Positions 27,182 through 36,442 of a DNA stretch of 64,000 nt are shown in pieces; positions within the stretch are counted from its first letter, which is position 1, and the number at the start of each line of letters is the position of its first letter. The translations under genes and the position numbers were made by a program. The notes below the pieces were generated by a model, which did not search any database, was not told where the DNA came from, and was given only the letters and a program-made list of their open reading frames with translations. This stretch comes from Cyanobacteria bacterium FACHB-502 (lineage in GTDB: Bacteria > Cyanobacteriota > Cyanobacteriia > Elainellales > Elainellaceae): the NCBI GenBank assembly GCA_014695325.1, contig JACJNZ010000048.1, positions 62,001 through 126,000 of the forward strand, given 5' to 3'.

Positions 27182-27709
27182 TCAAACTTCCTGCTCGGTT
27201 GGGGTAACCGCACCGGGAAGACTGCCGAAAATTTGACCGACAATTCGCTTTGCTTTTTCGTCTAGCTGCTGCCAGTCTACGTCCCCTGTTTCGTCAATCA
27301 GAGTCGTATCCACTTCAACCTTTAGATCGCGATCGAGCGCATTGAGTACTGGACTGTAGTTGCGAAAGCAGATTTGATAGCATAGCTCCCACAGGTCGAT
27401 CGTGATGCGCTGACCGTTTTTCTCTAAACAGAGCAGATAGCCGGGATGAGGCTTCGGAAGGCGATCGAGAACGGCGTGAATTTCTTCTGCTTCTTCGGGG
27501 CTTGCGGTGGCAAGTTGCTGCTGAAGCTCAACAACCTGTGCCTTGATTGCTTCAGACACATCGGCTGACCAGACCTGCACATCTTCATAAGTGCCTTTCC
27601 AGCTAGACTCGTCAAGCTGCTTGCGAATATTGTCGATAATACGGATAAAAACAGGCTGCATCAGCAGTTCTGCCTGCTGCCATGCCAGCGTATTTGCAAA
27701 TTTGGGCAT
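27182..27709 (-). CDS. Conserved hypothetical protein, cyanobacterial
   Basis: The 175-residue soluble, mostly helical protein has no signal peptide. Recognisable blocks are QPVFIRIIDNIRKQLDESSW, WELCYQICFRNYSPV and a Gln/Glu-rich helix. I do not recognise a functional family. The start ATG 27709 gives MPKFANTLAWQQ. It lies 53 bp after thiD on the same strand, so it may be cotranscribed with it. Confidence 0.65.
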   Translation of the reverse strand: MPKFANTLAWQQAELLMQPVFIRIIDNIRKQLDESSWKGTYEDVQVWSADVSEAIKAQVVELQQQLATASPEEAEEIHAVLDRLPKPHPGYLLCLEKNGQRITIDLWELCYQICFRNYSPVLNALDRDLKVEVDTTLIDETGDVDWQQLDEKAKRIVGQIFGSLPGAVTPTEQEV

Positions 27710-27762
27710 TCTTTCGCCACTCCTTCGCTTGAATGCTGCCTATCTTGCATCATAGCGATACC

Positions 27763-28578
27763 TTAACGGTTTACCTCTAGCAGGGGGAAGAAGTGTCCTA
27801 CGGGTCCCTGTCCCTGTCCGATTCGCAGTGAGTAGTGAAGCGCATGGGTGACGTAGGTTTTTGCCGCCCGGGTCGCAGTAAGAGCATCCTTTCCCTGCGC
27901 CAAATTTGCCGCGATCGCTGCTGCCAAAGTACAGCCCGTACCGTGAGTATCGTTTGTGTTTACCGTTTCTGTGCGGAGGACTTCCATCCGATCGCCATCA
28001 AACCAAACATCAACGCCGCGCAGTTCTCCCTGCATTCCGCCGCCTTTTACCAGCACCGCTTTTGCACCCAGCGATCGGATTTTTTCAGCCGCCGCCTGCA
28101 TGGTGTTGAGCGAATCAATTTCTAAACCGCTCAGCATTTGTGCCTCGTAGCGATTGGGCGTGAGGATTGTGGCTAAGGGAACGAGTCGATCGCGCAGGGT
28201 TGAAACTGCTGCGTCATCGATCAACTGCGCCCCGGTGCGTGACACCATCACCGGATCGATTACCAGATTGGGCAGCGCTAGCTCAACGGCGCGATCGGCA
28301 ACCGTGGCAATAATTGCCTGATTCAGCAACATTCCGGTTTTTACTGCCTGCACGCCAATGTCTTGAACAACTGCCTCAATCTGTGCCGCGATTGCTTCTG
28401 GCGGTAGAGCATCGACTCGCGTAACGCCGATCGTGTTTTGGGCAGTAATGCAAGTGAGGGCACTGGTTCCATGCACTCGATGAAAGGCAAACGTGCGGAG
28501 GTCTGCCTGAATCCCGGCTCCGCCACCGCTATCGGAACCTGCGATCGTCAGGGCGATCGGAACAAAAGGCTGAATCAT
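27763..28578 (-). CDS. thiD: Hydroxymethylpyrimidine (phosphate) kinase
   Basis: ThiD phosphorylates HMP and HMP-phosphate in thiamine pyrophosphate synthesis. From ATG 28578 the protein has 271 residues: the ribokinase-fold start ALTIAGSDSGGGAGIQAD, KTGMLLN, PVMVSRTGAQL and the anion-hole NDTHGTGCTLAAAIAA. An upstream ATG at 28611 would add 11 non-family residues. No TPP riboswitch was recognised upstream. Confidence 0.93.
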   Translation of the reverse strand: MIQPFVPIALTIAGSDSGGGAGIQADLRTFAFHRVHGTSALTCITAQNTIGVTRVDALPPEAIAAQIEAVVQDIGVQAVKTGMLLNQAIIATVADRAVELALPNLVIDPVMVSRTGAQLIDDAAVSTLRDRLVPLATILTPNRYEAQMLSGLEIDSLNTMQAAAEKIRSLGAKAVLVKGGGMQGELRGVDVWFDGDRMEVLRTETVNTNDTHGTGCTLAAAIAANLAQGKDALTATRAAKTYVTHALHYSLRIGQGQGPVGHFFPLLEVNR

Positions 28579-28629
28579 GATGCGTGAACGTCGATTGTCT
28601 GTGAAATGCAAGATACTAGTGTATCGTTC

Positions 28630-29682
28630 TCAGACCCGCTCCAAACTTTCACGCAACTCCTGAAGAAATTGCAGCACTTTGCCGCTCAACAGCAGCCGTC
28701 TTGCTTCCTCCAGTCCGATCGCCAGATCAGGACACAATCCAGACTGCCAGAGATAAAAGCCGCCGTTCCAAACCGTTGATTTCAGCAGCTCGCTGGGTTC
28801 GCCGTGCAGCACTGTTTTCAGTTGGTCGATGTACTGCGCTTCGTCTTTCAGAGGCACTTCGGCGGCATCAAAACCATAGTCTCGCGGGTGCAGCAGGAGC
28901 CGATTGAGTTCTGTCCCGCTTTCCGGTGTGTGAATGCCGATAATGCAGGTGCGCTCACGGGGCAGGTCACAGCTTCCTTCTAGTCCTTTCACGGTCATAA
29001 AGCGATCAGTTCCGCGTAGGGCAAACGCCGATCGCGCCATTTCTTCGGTTGGAGGATGCACAAAGCCAGACACCAGCCTCGACTCTCCCTGATAGGGACA
29101 CCAGAATAGCTCCAGCGTGGCAAAAGGCGGACGCTTGCCGATTTCTTCCCGATAGGGCACGAGTCCTTCTGCCAGGGGAAAATGGGTTGGTAGATAAACA
29201 AATCCCACCCGCGTCTGCTCAAATACCTGCTGGACTTGCATCAGCGAAAGGGTAGACCAATCAATTCCCAACCCCTGCCAAATCTCAATCAGCGGAATCC
29301 CCTCTTTGGTAGGCATGCGTCTGCCGCCGTGCATCACGACCGGACAGCCTACCGTTGCCAGCATCAGCGCAACCAGTGGACTGACCGGCGAAGTACGCGA
29401 TCGTCCGTCATACGGAATGCTCATTACCAAGGTTGGAACGGTCGCGGCGATCGGCGTTAGTTTCGGTCCTAGTTCGTCATAGGCATCCAGCATTCCCGCC
29501 AGTTCTTCCCCGGTTGGACGCTTGATGCGGTGGGCAATCATAAATGCGCCAATCTGAGCGGGGGTAGCTTCTTGAGTCAACATCATACGTGTGGCAGCGG
29601 CTGCCTCAGTCCGGGTCAAATCCTCGCTCGTGTGCGGTCCACTGCCCACTTTACGGAGCAGATTACGAAATGCTTCACTCAT
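28630..29682 (-). CDS. Anthranilate phosphoribosyltransferase-family paralogue
   Basis: The 350-residue protein has the TrpD-like helical N-terminus (EDLTRTEAAAATRMML) and the MHGGRRMPTKEG loop in place of TrpD's HGNR. The PRPP-binding GTG-type loop is changed to SIPYDGRSRTS, so it is unlikely to make phosphoribosyl anthranilate; such cyanobacterial paralogues have unknown function. It is 51 bp from thiD and 56 bp from an LysR regulator, all on the minus strand, suggesting one unit. Confidence 0.8.
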   Translation of the reverse strand: MSEAFRNLLRKVGSGPHTSEDLTRTEAAAATRMMLTQEATPAQIGAFMIAHRIKRPTGEELAGMLDAYDELGPKLTPIAATVPTLVMSIPYDGRSRTSPVSPLVALMLATVGCPVVMHGGRRMPTKEGIPLIEIWQGLGIDWSTLSLMQVQQVFEQTRVGFVYLPTHFPLAEGLVPYREEIGKRPPFATLELFWCPYQGESRLVSGFVHPPTEEMARSAFALRGTDRFMTVKGLEGSCDLPRERTCIIGIHTPESGTELNRLLLHPRDYGFDAAEVPLKDEAQYIDQLKTVLHGEPSELLKSTVWNGGFYLWQSGLCPDLAIGLEEARRLLLSGKVLQFLQELRESLERV

Positions 29683-29738
29683 GGGCGGTCGGGTTGTTTG
29701 CGATCGGGTTAGCAGGTCAGGAGATTCAGGTCAGGAGG

Positions 29739-30689
29739 TTAAAGAGGCCATCGGGAGCCAAGCAGGTCATTCGGAGTCGATGGCAGCAGCAGGCGCGGCA
29801 CTGCCACAAGCTGATGTACCAGTTCGCGAAATCGCTGAATCGGAGGGATTTCCAGACGATCCTGGGTGGTGACCAGCACTACTTCGCGGCTAATGATCGG
29901 CTCGTCGGTTGGGCGAATTGCCAGCGTCGGATCACTCTTCATCTCCGATAGCGCGGACTGAGGCAGCAGGGCAACCAGATTTCCCTGTCGCACCATACCG
30001 CGAAAACCATCCAGCGTATTTAGTTCGATCGCTGGCTGCAACGAAAGCCCCGATCGCTGAAACTGCTCTTGCACCAATCGCTGCATTCCGTATCCGTCCT
30101 TAAACACCACCTGCGGATAGCAAGACAATTCGGCCCACGGAATTCGATCGTACTGCGTGAGGGGGTGACTAGACGAGATCAGAACCGCGATCGGCTCCTG
30201 AAACAGAGAGTCCACCACAATTTCTGCGCTAGAGGTGAGAAAGCGGTTGTTCATCACGATCGCCAGATCCACCAAGCCATCTTTCAGCACCTTTAGGGCA
30301 CGATCGCTGCCCAACGAAGTGACGCGAAGCTGCACCTCTGGATAATCCTGACAGAACTGCTGAAGCACAGGCGGCAGGAAGTACGCAGAAACCGAGTGTA
30401 TCGACGCTACACAAAGTTCCGGCTGCTTGCCTGCTACCAAATCCGCCAACTCCGTCGTTGCGTTCTGCCATTCCTGACAGATTTTACGAGCACGCGGCAA
30501 AAAACGTTCTCCGGCGATCGTCAGCTTTGCCTGAGAGGCGCGATGAAACAGGGGTAGCCCCAGCTCTGCTTCTAATGCCTGAATTTGCCGACTAATCGTG
30601 GACTGCGTCACTTGACAGCGACGGGTTGCCTGCTGAAAACTACCCGCTTCCGCCACTGCCAAAAATGCTTGCAACTGTTCCAGCCGCAT
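29739..30689 (-). CDS. ntcB: LysR-family regulator, NtcB-like
   Basis: The 316-residue protein has an LTTR winged helix (MRLEQLQAFLAVAEAGSFQQ, TQSTISRQIQALEAELGLPLF) and an effector domain. The overall sequence, including ELCVASIHSVSAYFLPPVLQ and SDRALKVLKDGLVDLAIVMN, recalls NtcB, the activator of nitrate assimilation genes in cyanobacteria. That name is from memory of the family and less certain than the LTTR call. No nitrate genes are in this window. Confidence 0.65.
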   Translation of the reverse strand: MRLEQLQAFLAVAEAGSFQQATRRCQVTQSTISRQIQALEAELGLPLFHRASQAKLTIAGERFLPRARKICQEWQNATTELADLVAGKQPELCVASIHSVSAYFLPPVLQQFCQDYPEVQLRVTSLGSDRALKVLKDGLVDLAIVMNNRFLTSSAEIVVDSLFQEPIAVLISSSHPLTQYDRIPWAELSCYPQVVFKDGYGMQRLVQEQFQRSGLSLQPAIELNTLDGFRGMVRQGNLVALLPQSALSEMKSDPTLAIRPTDEPIISREVVLVTTQDRLEIPPIQRFRELVHQLVAVPRLLLPSTPNDLLGSRWPL

Positions 30690-30813
30690 AATATCTCAAC
30701 GTAGAGAATCCCGAAATAGAAGATCGATCGCTTCCTGTTCTCCGGTATCGCTACGTTAAGGGAATTGGGAGCGTGTCTTAGTATCGCAAACTACGATATT
30801 GGCTGTAAAACGG

Positions 30814-31665
30814 TCAGAATTCAGATGTTTGTCTCACCTCAGGAATACCGTCTTCGGGTAAACCCCAAAACAACACTCGCTGCTGCAACGTTCCAGACTC
30901 TTGCCACTGCTCGATCGCTGTATTCACCTGCTGCCGCAAAGCGGCAAACTGCTGTCCTCTTGGCATTCCAACGGCAAGCGCATCAGCAGAAATCAGATTT
31001 GGCAACAGGCGATCGTCTGGGAATTCTTGCACCCAGCCTGCTAGCACCGTCGCGTCTGCTGCAAATGCGGCTACCTCATCTGTCTGCAACACTGCCTTTG
31101 CTTCCTGGTATGAATTGATGCCCCGTAGCTGCACGTTGGGGATGAGCGATCGAACCGTTGATATCGTATCTGACCCATTTAGCACTGCAATTTGCTGTCC
31201 GCTCAAATCCCGCAGTGATTGAACTGCCTCACTTCGCGTCACAAAACCGGTGCCGTCAATAAAGTAAGGCAAGCTAAAATCCACCAATCGAGCGCGGGCA
31301 TCCGTAACGCTGAGTCGGGCGATGACTAAATCCGCTTGATCTTCGAGCAGGCTACTGATTCGATCGCGGTTCGCAACGGGCAAAAACTGTACTGCATTCG
31401 CATCCCCTAGCAAAGCCTGAGCCAGCCAGCGTGCCAGGTCAATTTCAAACCCCTGAACTTGTCCGCCATTGCTAATAAACCCCAGGGGACGCAAATTGTC
31501 TTTGACTGCCACTACCAAATAGCCGCGCTGCCGAATTTCAGCCAACGTCGCTGCGGCTCCCGGTTCCACAAATCCACAGACAAACCCGATCGCCCATCCA
31601 CCCAATAGCAAACTCATAGACAGAAAACGATTGAGGCGATCGAATCTCTTCCGCAGAAGCTTCAT
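30814..31665 (-). CDS. Amino-acid-type solute-binding protein (family 3)
   Basis: The 283-residue protein has a signal anchor (about 12-38) and the SBP_bac_3 pattern: LRPLGFISNGGQVQGFEIDLAR, DLVIARLSVTDARARLVDFS, TGFVTRSEAV and LNGSDTIST. Such proteins bind amino acids for ABC uptake or sensing. No permease or ATPase genes adjoin it, so it may act as an orphan receptor. It is 125 bp from the LysR gene, same strand. Confidence 0.85.
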   Translation of the reverse strand: MKLLRKRFDRLNRFLSMSLLLGGWAIGFVCGFVEPGAAATLAEIRQRGYLVVAVKDNLRPLGFISNGGQVQGFEIDLARWLAQALLGDANAVQFLPVANRDRISSLLEDQADLVIARLSVTDARARLVDFSLPYFIDGTGFVTRSEAVQSLRDLSGQQIAVLNGSDTISTVRSLIPNVQLRGINSYQEAKAVLQTDEVAAFAADATVLAGWVQEFPDDRLLPNLISADALAVGMPRGQQFAALRQQVNTAIEQWQESGTLQQRVLFWGLPEDGIPEVRQTSEF

Positions 31666-31821
31666 GCAGCGAACTAGTTAAGGTAAATAGAAGTTGAGGT
31701 AAACAATTTTTGTCTACTTAAAACAATTCGCCTCAGCAATCACTTGCTCAGGCAAATTTGAACTCGGTTTCATAACCGACAGTTAAGCTGTATTAGGGCA
31801 AGCGTCAAAGAACAGCAGACG

Positions 31822-32172
31822 TTAAGCCTGGGTGACTACCTCAACTACTTTGCCAAACCCAGCCGGGTCAAGCACTGCCATTTGTGCCAGCATCTTGCGG
31901 TTAATTTGCACCTCTGCTTTCTTCAGTCCGCCCATCAATTTGCTGTAGCTGATGCCATGCTGCCGTGCGGCGGCGTTAATGCGAACGATCCACAGACGAC
32001 GAAAATCGCGCTTACGGCGGCGACGATCGCGATAGGCATTTCGCAGTGCCTTCATCACGACCTGATTGGCCGTGCGGAACAGCCGAGAGTGAGACCCCCG
32101 GAAGCCCTTCGCTAATTTGAGAATCTTTTTGCGGCGTTTGCGAGCGACATTGCCGCGCTTAACCCGTGTCAT
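31822..32172 (-). CDS. rplT: 50S ribosomal protein L20
   Basis: L20 is a primary 23S rRNA-binding protein needed for large-subunit assembly. The 116-residue sequence [20 protein letters not shown] and [20 protein letters not shown] is diagnostic. It follows rpmI by 27 bp, the usual order; infC is not upstream here, since the plus-strand side holds a carotenoid gene. Confidence 0.98.
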   Translation of the reverse strand: MTRVKRGNVARKRRKKILKLAKGFRGSHSRLFRTANQVVMKALRNAYRDRRRRKRDFRRLWIVRINAAARQHGISYSKLMGGLKKAEVQINRKMLAQMAVLDPAGFGKVVEVVTQA

Positions 32173-32199
32173 ATAACTTTACTTCTCCTGGACTTCAAT

Positions 32200-32397
32200 T
32201 TACGAATAAGGCAGCATCAGTTCAACGTTTTCAGCATCCCGCTCGTTCACGACCGCTAATCCGGTGATTCGACGCTTGCGCTCGGCGGACTTGTGCTGGA
32301 GCAGGTGATTTTTAAAAGCCTTGCGGCGCATTAACTTACCGCTACCGCTACGCTGGAACCGCTTGGCGGCGGCTTTACGAGTCTTAAGTTTGGGCAT
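32200..32397 (-). CDS. rpmI: 50S ribosomal protein L35
   Basis: The 65-residue Lys/Arg-rich protein reads [20 protein letters not shown] and [20 protein letters not shown], typical of L35. It is the first gene of the rpmI-rplT unit. Confidence 0.98.
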   Translation of the reverse strand: MPKLKTRKAAAKRFQRSGSGKLMRRKAFKNHLLQHKSAERKRRITGLAVVNERDAENVELMLPYS

Positions 32398-32624
32398 GGC
32401 TCGCCTACTGGTTTAGCTGATTTGACACAGTCTACAATCTTACTATCAGAAAGCCCTAAAGTGCAACTTTCCCGCCAAGGAAAATCCGGCGGAAAAGTCG
32501 CGATCGATCGTCAGGTTTTCCCATTTACAGCAAGCACCCTCTCGGTCTAAAGTCCTGATCTAGGGCTGCAATATTTTTTAACGAATTCTTTTATTGCTTC
32601 TTTATTACTGGGTGGATACAGGTT

Positions 32625-33338
32625 ATGGGTGAAGGATGGCTGACTGCAAGCCACGGAATCATGTTCGGGCTGCTGCTGGGTTTTGCGATCGTGCATAGCG
32701 GGCTGGCGGCACTGCGCCCTAAAGGCGAAAAGCTGATTGGGGCACGGCTCTATCGGGTTATGTTTGCCTTGGTAAGTTTGCCCTATGCCGTGGTTCTGAT
32801 TGTGTATTTTATTAGTCATCGCTATGACGGGGTGCGCCTGTGGAATGTTCAGGGCAATGGAACCGTTGAGGCGATCGTCTGGATACTGTCTGCTATTTCG
32901 TTTTTGTTTCTTTATCCGGCAACCTTTAATTTGCTGGAAGTGGCTGCAATTCAAAAGCCTCAAGTACATCTTTACGAAACGGGCATTATTCGGATTACCC
33001 GTCACCCGCAGATGGTGGGGCAGGTAATTTGGTGTATTGCCCATACGCTATGGGTCGGAACCAGCTTTATGATTGTGACTTCGCTGGGGCTGATTCTGCA
33101 TCACCTGTTTGCTGTGTGGCACGGCGATCGACGGCTCAAAGTTCGCTATGGAGAAGCATTTGATGTGGTAAGAGCAAGAACTTCCGTGATTCCGTTCCTG
33201 GCAATCTTGCAGGGGCGGCAAACATTTCATCTGAAAGAAATGCTGCGTCCTGCCTACATCGGAGTGACCCTATTCGTACTGATCTTTTGGTGGATTCACC
33301 CTATTTTGATTCGCGCAACGAGTAACGTAGGCTGGTAG
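32625..33338 (+). CDS. 15-cis-zeta-carotene isomerase (NnrU family)
   Basis: The 237-residue protein has about six membrane helices and matches plant/cyanobacterial Z-ISO in HSGLAALRPKGEKLIGARLY, YFISHRYDGVRLW and RHPQMVGQVIW with HHLFAVWHGDRRL. Z-ISO is a heme enzyme that isomerises 9,15,9'-tri-cis-zeta-carotene during carotenoid synthesis; conserved His residues that could ligate heme are present. It is followed by a thioredoxin gene 37 bp away, perhaps cotranscribed. A denitrification role, as in NnrU, is less likely in this organism. Confidence 0.85.
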   Translation: MGEGWLTASHGIMFGLLLGFAIVHSGLAALRPKGEKLIGARLYRVMFALVSLPYAVVLIVYFISHRYDGVRLWNVQGNGTVEAIVWILSAISFLFLYPATFNLLEVAAIQKPQVHLYETGIIRITRHPQMVGQVIWCIAHTLWVGTSFMIVTSLGLILHHLFAVWHGDRRLKVRYGEAFDVVRARTSVIPFLAILQGRQTFHLKEMLRPAYIGVTLFVLIFWWIHPILIRATSNVGW

Positions 33339-33375
33339 CATGATCCCAAAGGCTCATGGAACGAACAATTAGAAA

Positions 33376-33750
33376 ATGGGCAACATGATGCTAACGGTAA
33401 ATCAGTTGACATTCGATCAGGAAGTCTTGGGTTCGGCTACGCCTGTGCTGGTAAACTTTTGGGCACCCTGGTGCGGAGTCTGTCGGATGATTGATCCGCT
33501 ACTGCTTGAACTCCAGAAAGATTGGGACGGGCAAATCAAACTAGTCAGTATCAACGCAGACGACAATCTTAAGTTATCAAACACCTATAAACTCAAAACT
33601 TTACCGACGGTGCTGCTCTTCAATAAACAGCAGGTTCTTTGCCGAATCGATCGCTTCCACAATCGCAGCGATTTTCGTGAAGCCTCAGCAATGCTGCAAG
33701 TTGCACTATCCGAAGTTCTGCCCCATCGCTCTTATTCCGCCTCGGTTTAG
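33376..33750 (+). CDS. Thioredoxin-family protein with WCGVC active site
   Basis: The 124-residue protein has the thioredoxin fold: FDQEVLGSATPVLVNFWAPWCGVCRMIDPLL, with WCGVC at about 32-36 instead of canonical WCGPC, then KLKTLPTVLLF with the cis-proline. It is a dithiol oxidoreductase of the atypical cyanobacterial group. Several ATGs at 33376, 33385 and 33388 leave the start open by up to 4 residues. It follows the zeta-carotene isomerase gene. Confidence 0.85.
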   Translation: MGNMMLTVNQLTFDQEVLGSATPVLVNFWAPWCGVCRMIDPLLLELQKDWDGQIKLVSINADDNLKLSNTYKLKTLPTVLLFNKQQVLCRIDRFHNRSDFREASAMLQVALSEVLPHRSYSASV

Positions 33751-33786
33751 AGCGATTCTGATTTCAAGCTACTTTTTAAGCTCAAA

Positions 33787-35691
33787 CTAGAAAATCAGGT
33801 CAACGTCAACGTCTTTGAGATTCACGGTATAGAGGCTGCCCTGTGAGCCGTTCCAGGTAGCGATCGCCACTTGGTGCTGCTCCAGGGCAGTTATTGCTGT
33901 AATCGGTTCGGGCGCGATGAGACAGCCCACTTTTTGCCCTTCTACGTCAAGCAAAACGATTTTTCCTTCCTGATCTGACAGCAGATACCCCCAGGGAGCC
34001 GTTGCCAGAAAAATGGGGGTAATATCAACGCTAATTCTCAGGATGCGGTAGGGCTTGAGGTCAAGCAGTGCCACAAGACCAGGGTTGTCCCGATCGACCG
34101 CTAGCAAACGATAAGGCTTGGAAGTCACCAGGGTAGCTCCCAGGCGGAGGGGCAGCATTAATGCTCCAATGCGAAGCCCTCTCCGGCAGAAAATTTGGAC
34201 TTCTGTACCGTGGCTCAGCTCCTCAGCTTTCTGTGAGGATTTGACGGTCAATCCGCCTTGGTCGCCGTCGCTGTCAATATCGGTCAAGATTGCAACGTGA
34301 TGGGCATCGAGTGCAAAGATGCGACTGGAACGCGTCGATCGCCCAGGCAGGGAAATCGGCATTGGGTCAGAGACGATCTGCATTTGGGTTGCCACCTGAG
34401 ACAAACGCTCAAAGCAGAGATAGGGTTCGCCGTGTGAGTTGGGGGCAAGCACTGCAAGCCAGCGTCCTTTTGCTTCGAGCACCACCTGGCTAAACGGCAG
34501 CAGGCTTCTGATTTGCTGAGGGATTAAGGTAGCTGCCTGCACCTCTGGGCAGATGAGGTAAAGAGCCTTTTCTGCAACTACAAAGCAGCCTTGAGGACGA
34601 CAAGCTAACTGGATAATTGGAGAGGGTAGTCGCGCAAGCTGCCAAAGCTTTGAGCAAGGAATGTAGGTCGTCGGCAACGGGTCTGCTCCCTGATAGGCTT
34701 GAAAAGCGGCTTGTTGATTGCTACCTCGAAACACATAGGTCTGGAGCTGATTTGCCGTCGCGCAGAGCGCAGTGACAGGGGAGCGCAACGTTTCTTGAGA
34801 TTGAGCATGAAACGCTGTAGAACAAGGCAACGTTACTGGTTTAAGCAAAGGCAGGACTGCTGTTGAATCGAGCAAATCAGCGGCACGAGCGATCGAGAGA
34901 ATGGCTTCTCGCATTTCCTGTGCCGATCGAAATCGCCGCGCCGAAAGCTTTTGCAGCGCAGTGACAAGAATTGGCTTCCAAACTTCGGGAAAAGACGCTG
35001 GAAAAGTGACCGGATGATTCAGGTGGGCGGTCATTAACTCAGCAGGAGTTCCCGAAAAAGGGCGATGACCCACCAGCAGTTCGTACAGCAACACTCCAAC
35101 TGCATACAGGTCAGAAATAGGAGAAAACTGACCATAAAACCGTTCTGGAGCCATGTAAGCAGGCGAACCGCTATTGGTATTGCTCAGGCGATGATCGTCT
35201 AATTCTTGATTGAGACGGGCAATGCCAAAATCAGAAATGCGGGCTGTCCAGCCGATCGAGGTTACGTTGAGCAGGATATTTTCCGGTTTGATGTCGCAGT
35301 GAACAATCTGCCGAGCATGAGCGTGTTCCAGCCCTGCCAGAATATCGATCACCAGCTTTAGGCTCTGGGAAAAGCTGAGTCCGCCCTCTTCTGCAATCAA
35401 GCTTCTGAGTGTGCCGCCTTCGCAGTAGTCCATGACCAGGTAGCGTCCGGTCGCGGTATGCTCAACTGCCTGAAACATCACAATGTTAGGGTGCTGGAGG
35501 CTAAGTAGAAAGCGGAGTTCCCGTAAAAATTTAGCTGTGGGAAAGCGATGGCGATCGAGGTCTTTTAGCGCAGCAAGCTGCCCGGTCTGCCGATGGGCGC
35601 CACAAAACACACGCCCAAACTGTCCTTGCCCAACCAGACCGAGAAGACGATATTTTGAACGTTTTGGTTCACTTTCTAGAGGTTTTGCCAC
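33787..35691 (-). CDS. Ser/Thr protein kinase of the PAP-like cluster
   Basis: The 634-residue protein has a kinase domain at about 13-280 and a C-terminal region of about 350 residues that is beta-rich and repetitive, possibly a propeller. Motifs are GQGQFGRVF, ALKDLDR, HCDIKPENILL, DFGIARL and GSPAYMAPERF. The HRD arginine is Cys (HCD), which makes it a non-RD kinase. It closes a run of same-strand genes, 38 bp after a V4R gene. In Synechocystis the corresponding operon ends with the kinase SpkG (slr0152), so it is a probable functional counterpart; orthology is inference. Confidence 0.82.
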   Translation of the reverse strand: MAKPLESEPKRSKYRLLGLVGQGQFGRVFCGAHRQTGQLAALKDLDRHRFPTAKFLRELRFLLSLQHPNIVMFQAVEHTATGRYLVMDYCEGGTLRSLIAEEGGLSFSQSLKLVIDILAGLEHAHARQIVHCDIKPENILLNVTSIGWTARISDFGIARLNQELDDHRLSNTNSGSPAYMAPERFYGQFSPISDLYAVGVLLYELLVGHRPFSGTPAELMTAHLNHPVTFPASFPEVWKPILVTALQKLSARRFRSAQEMREAILSIARAADLLDSTAVLPLLKPVTLPCSTAFHAQSQETLRSPVTALCATANQLQTYVFRGSNQQAAFQAYQGADPLPTTYIPCSKLWQLARLPSPIIQLACRPQGCFVVAEKALYLICPEVQAATLIPQQIRSLLPFSQVVLEAKGRWLAVLAPNSHGEPYLCFERLSQVATQMQIVSDPMPISLPGRSTRSSRIFALDAHHVAILTDIDSDGDQGGLTVKSSQKAEELSHGTEVQIFCRRGLRIGALMLPLRLGATLVTSKPYRLLAVDRDNPGLVALLDLKPYRILRISVDITPIFLATAPWGYLLSDQEGKIVLLDVEGQKVGCLIAPEPITAITALEQHQVAIATWNGSQGSLYTVNLKDVDVDLIF

Positions 35692-35729
35692 GTGCGCTCA
35701 CCCTCAGCAAAACATCTCACCCCAAAGCT

Positions 35730-36383
35730 CTACTGGCAAAGCTGCTGCATAATTGTATCGTGGTCGAAGTTAGTCACCATTGTTTCGGCTGGCTCAATCC
35801 GCTTTGACAAACCTAGAACAAAGCGATTACAGTCCGCGCCTAGAGATTCACAGCTTGTTTGGATACAGTGTAGCTCCCTGCCCGACAATTGACTGAAAAA
35901 GCTTGATAAAACGCCCGCCTCTAAAAAACAAACCGGATACTCCCACTGAGGTGCAAGACGAACAAAGGGAGAGTTCCAAATTTTAATGATCAAGAAGCCG
36001 CGACTTTGATAAGTCTGGTCGAGTTCAAGCCTGCCCCAGCCATGGGTAATCCAGCACTGCTGCAGACAGCGCAGAAATTCAGCCATTGGCAGATTCGCTG
36101 CTGAAGTTTCGTAGTAGTGACTGAGCTGCTCCCAGAAACGGGTGTAAAAGCTTTTGCCCCACCAGCGACCGCAGTTAAACAGGACGAGACGAGCTGCCTG
36201 TCCAGTTTCTTTTTCGAGTCCAGAATAGATGGCTTGCAGCAGAGTTTCAGGTAGAGCAAGTAGCCGATCGCCCTGACGGTTTTGGAGCAGCCCCAGTTCT
36301 AATTCACTACGGACATACACATCTGGCGCGAAATAGTTACCTGGAACGGGAGCATTGCTGATTAAATCTGCAACAGAAATCAT
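35730..36383 (-). CDS. V4R-domain protein (first paralogue)
   Basis: The 217-residue protein ends in a V4R (4-vinyl-reductase-like) domain: GRELHCIQTSCESLGADCNRFVLG with its cysteines. The N-terminal half is a separate helical domain (LALPETLLQAIYSGLEKETG). V4R domains sense or bind small hydrophobic or tetrapyrrole-like ligands. In the Synechocystis operon slr0144-slr0152, slr0144 and slr0147 are V4R proteins linked to photosystem II assembly. It lies between a phycobiliprotein-fold gene and the kinase. Confidence 0.8.
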   Translation of the reverse strand: MISVADLISNAPVPGNYFAPDVYVRSELELGLLQNRQGDRLLALPETLLQAIYSGLEKETGQAARLVLFNCGRWWGKSFYTRFWEQLSHYYETSAANLPMAEFLRCLQQCWITHGWGRLELDQTYQSRGFLIIKIWNSPFVRLAPQWEYPVCFLEAGVLSSFFSQLSGRELHCIQTSCESLGADCNRFVLGLSKRIEPAETMVTNFDHDTIMQQLCQ

Positions 36384-36442
36384 AGGGATGAAGTTAGGGG
36401 AGGGGGAGAGAGAAGCAATTGGCGAATTAAGGGCAAAAAGAA

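Noticed and set aside
28630-29682. True anthranilate phosphoribosyltransferase (trpD)
   Set aside because: The PRPP loop and HGNR motif of TrpD are changed, so a paralogue of unknown substrate is the safer call.
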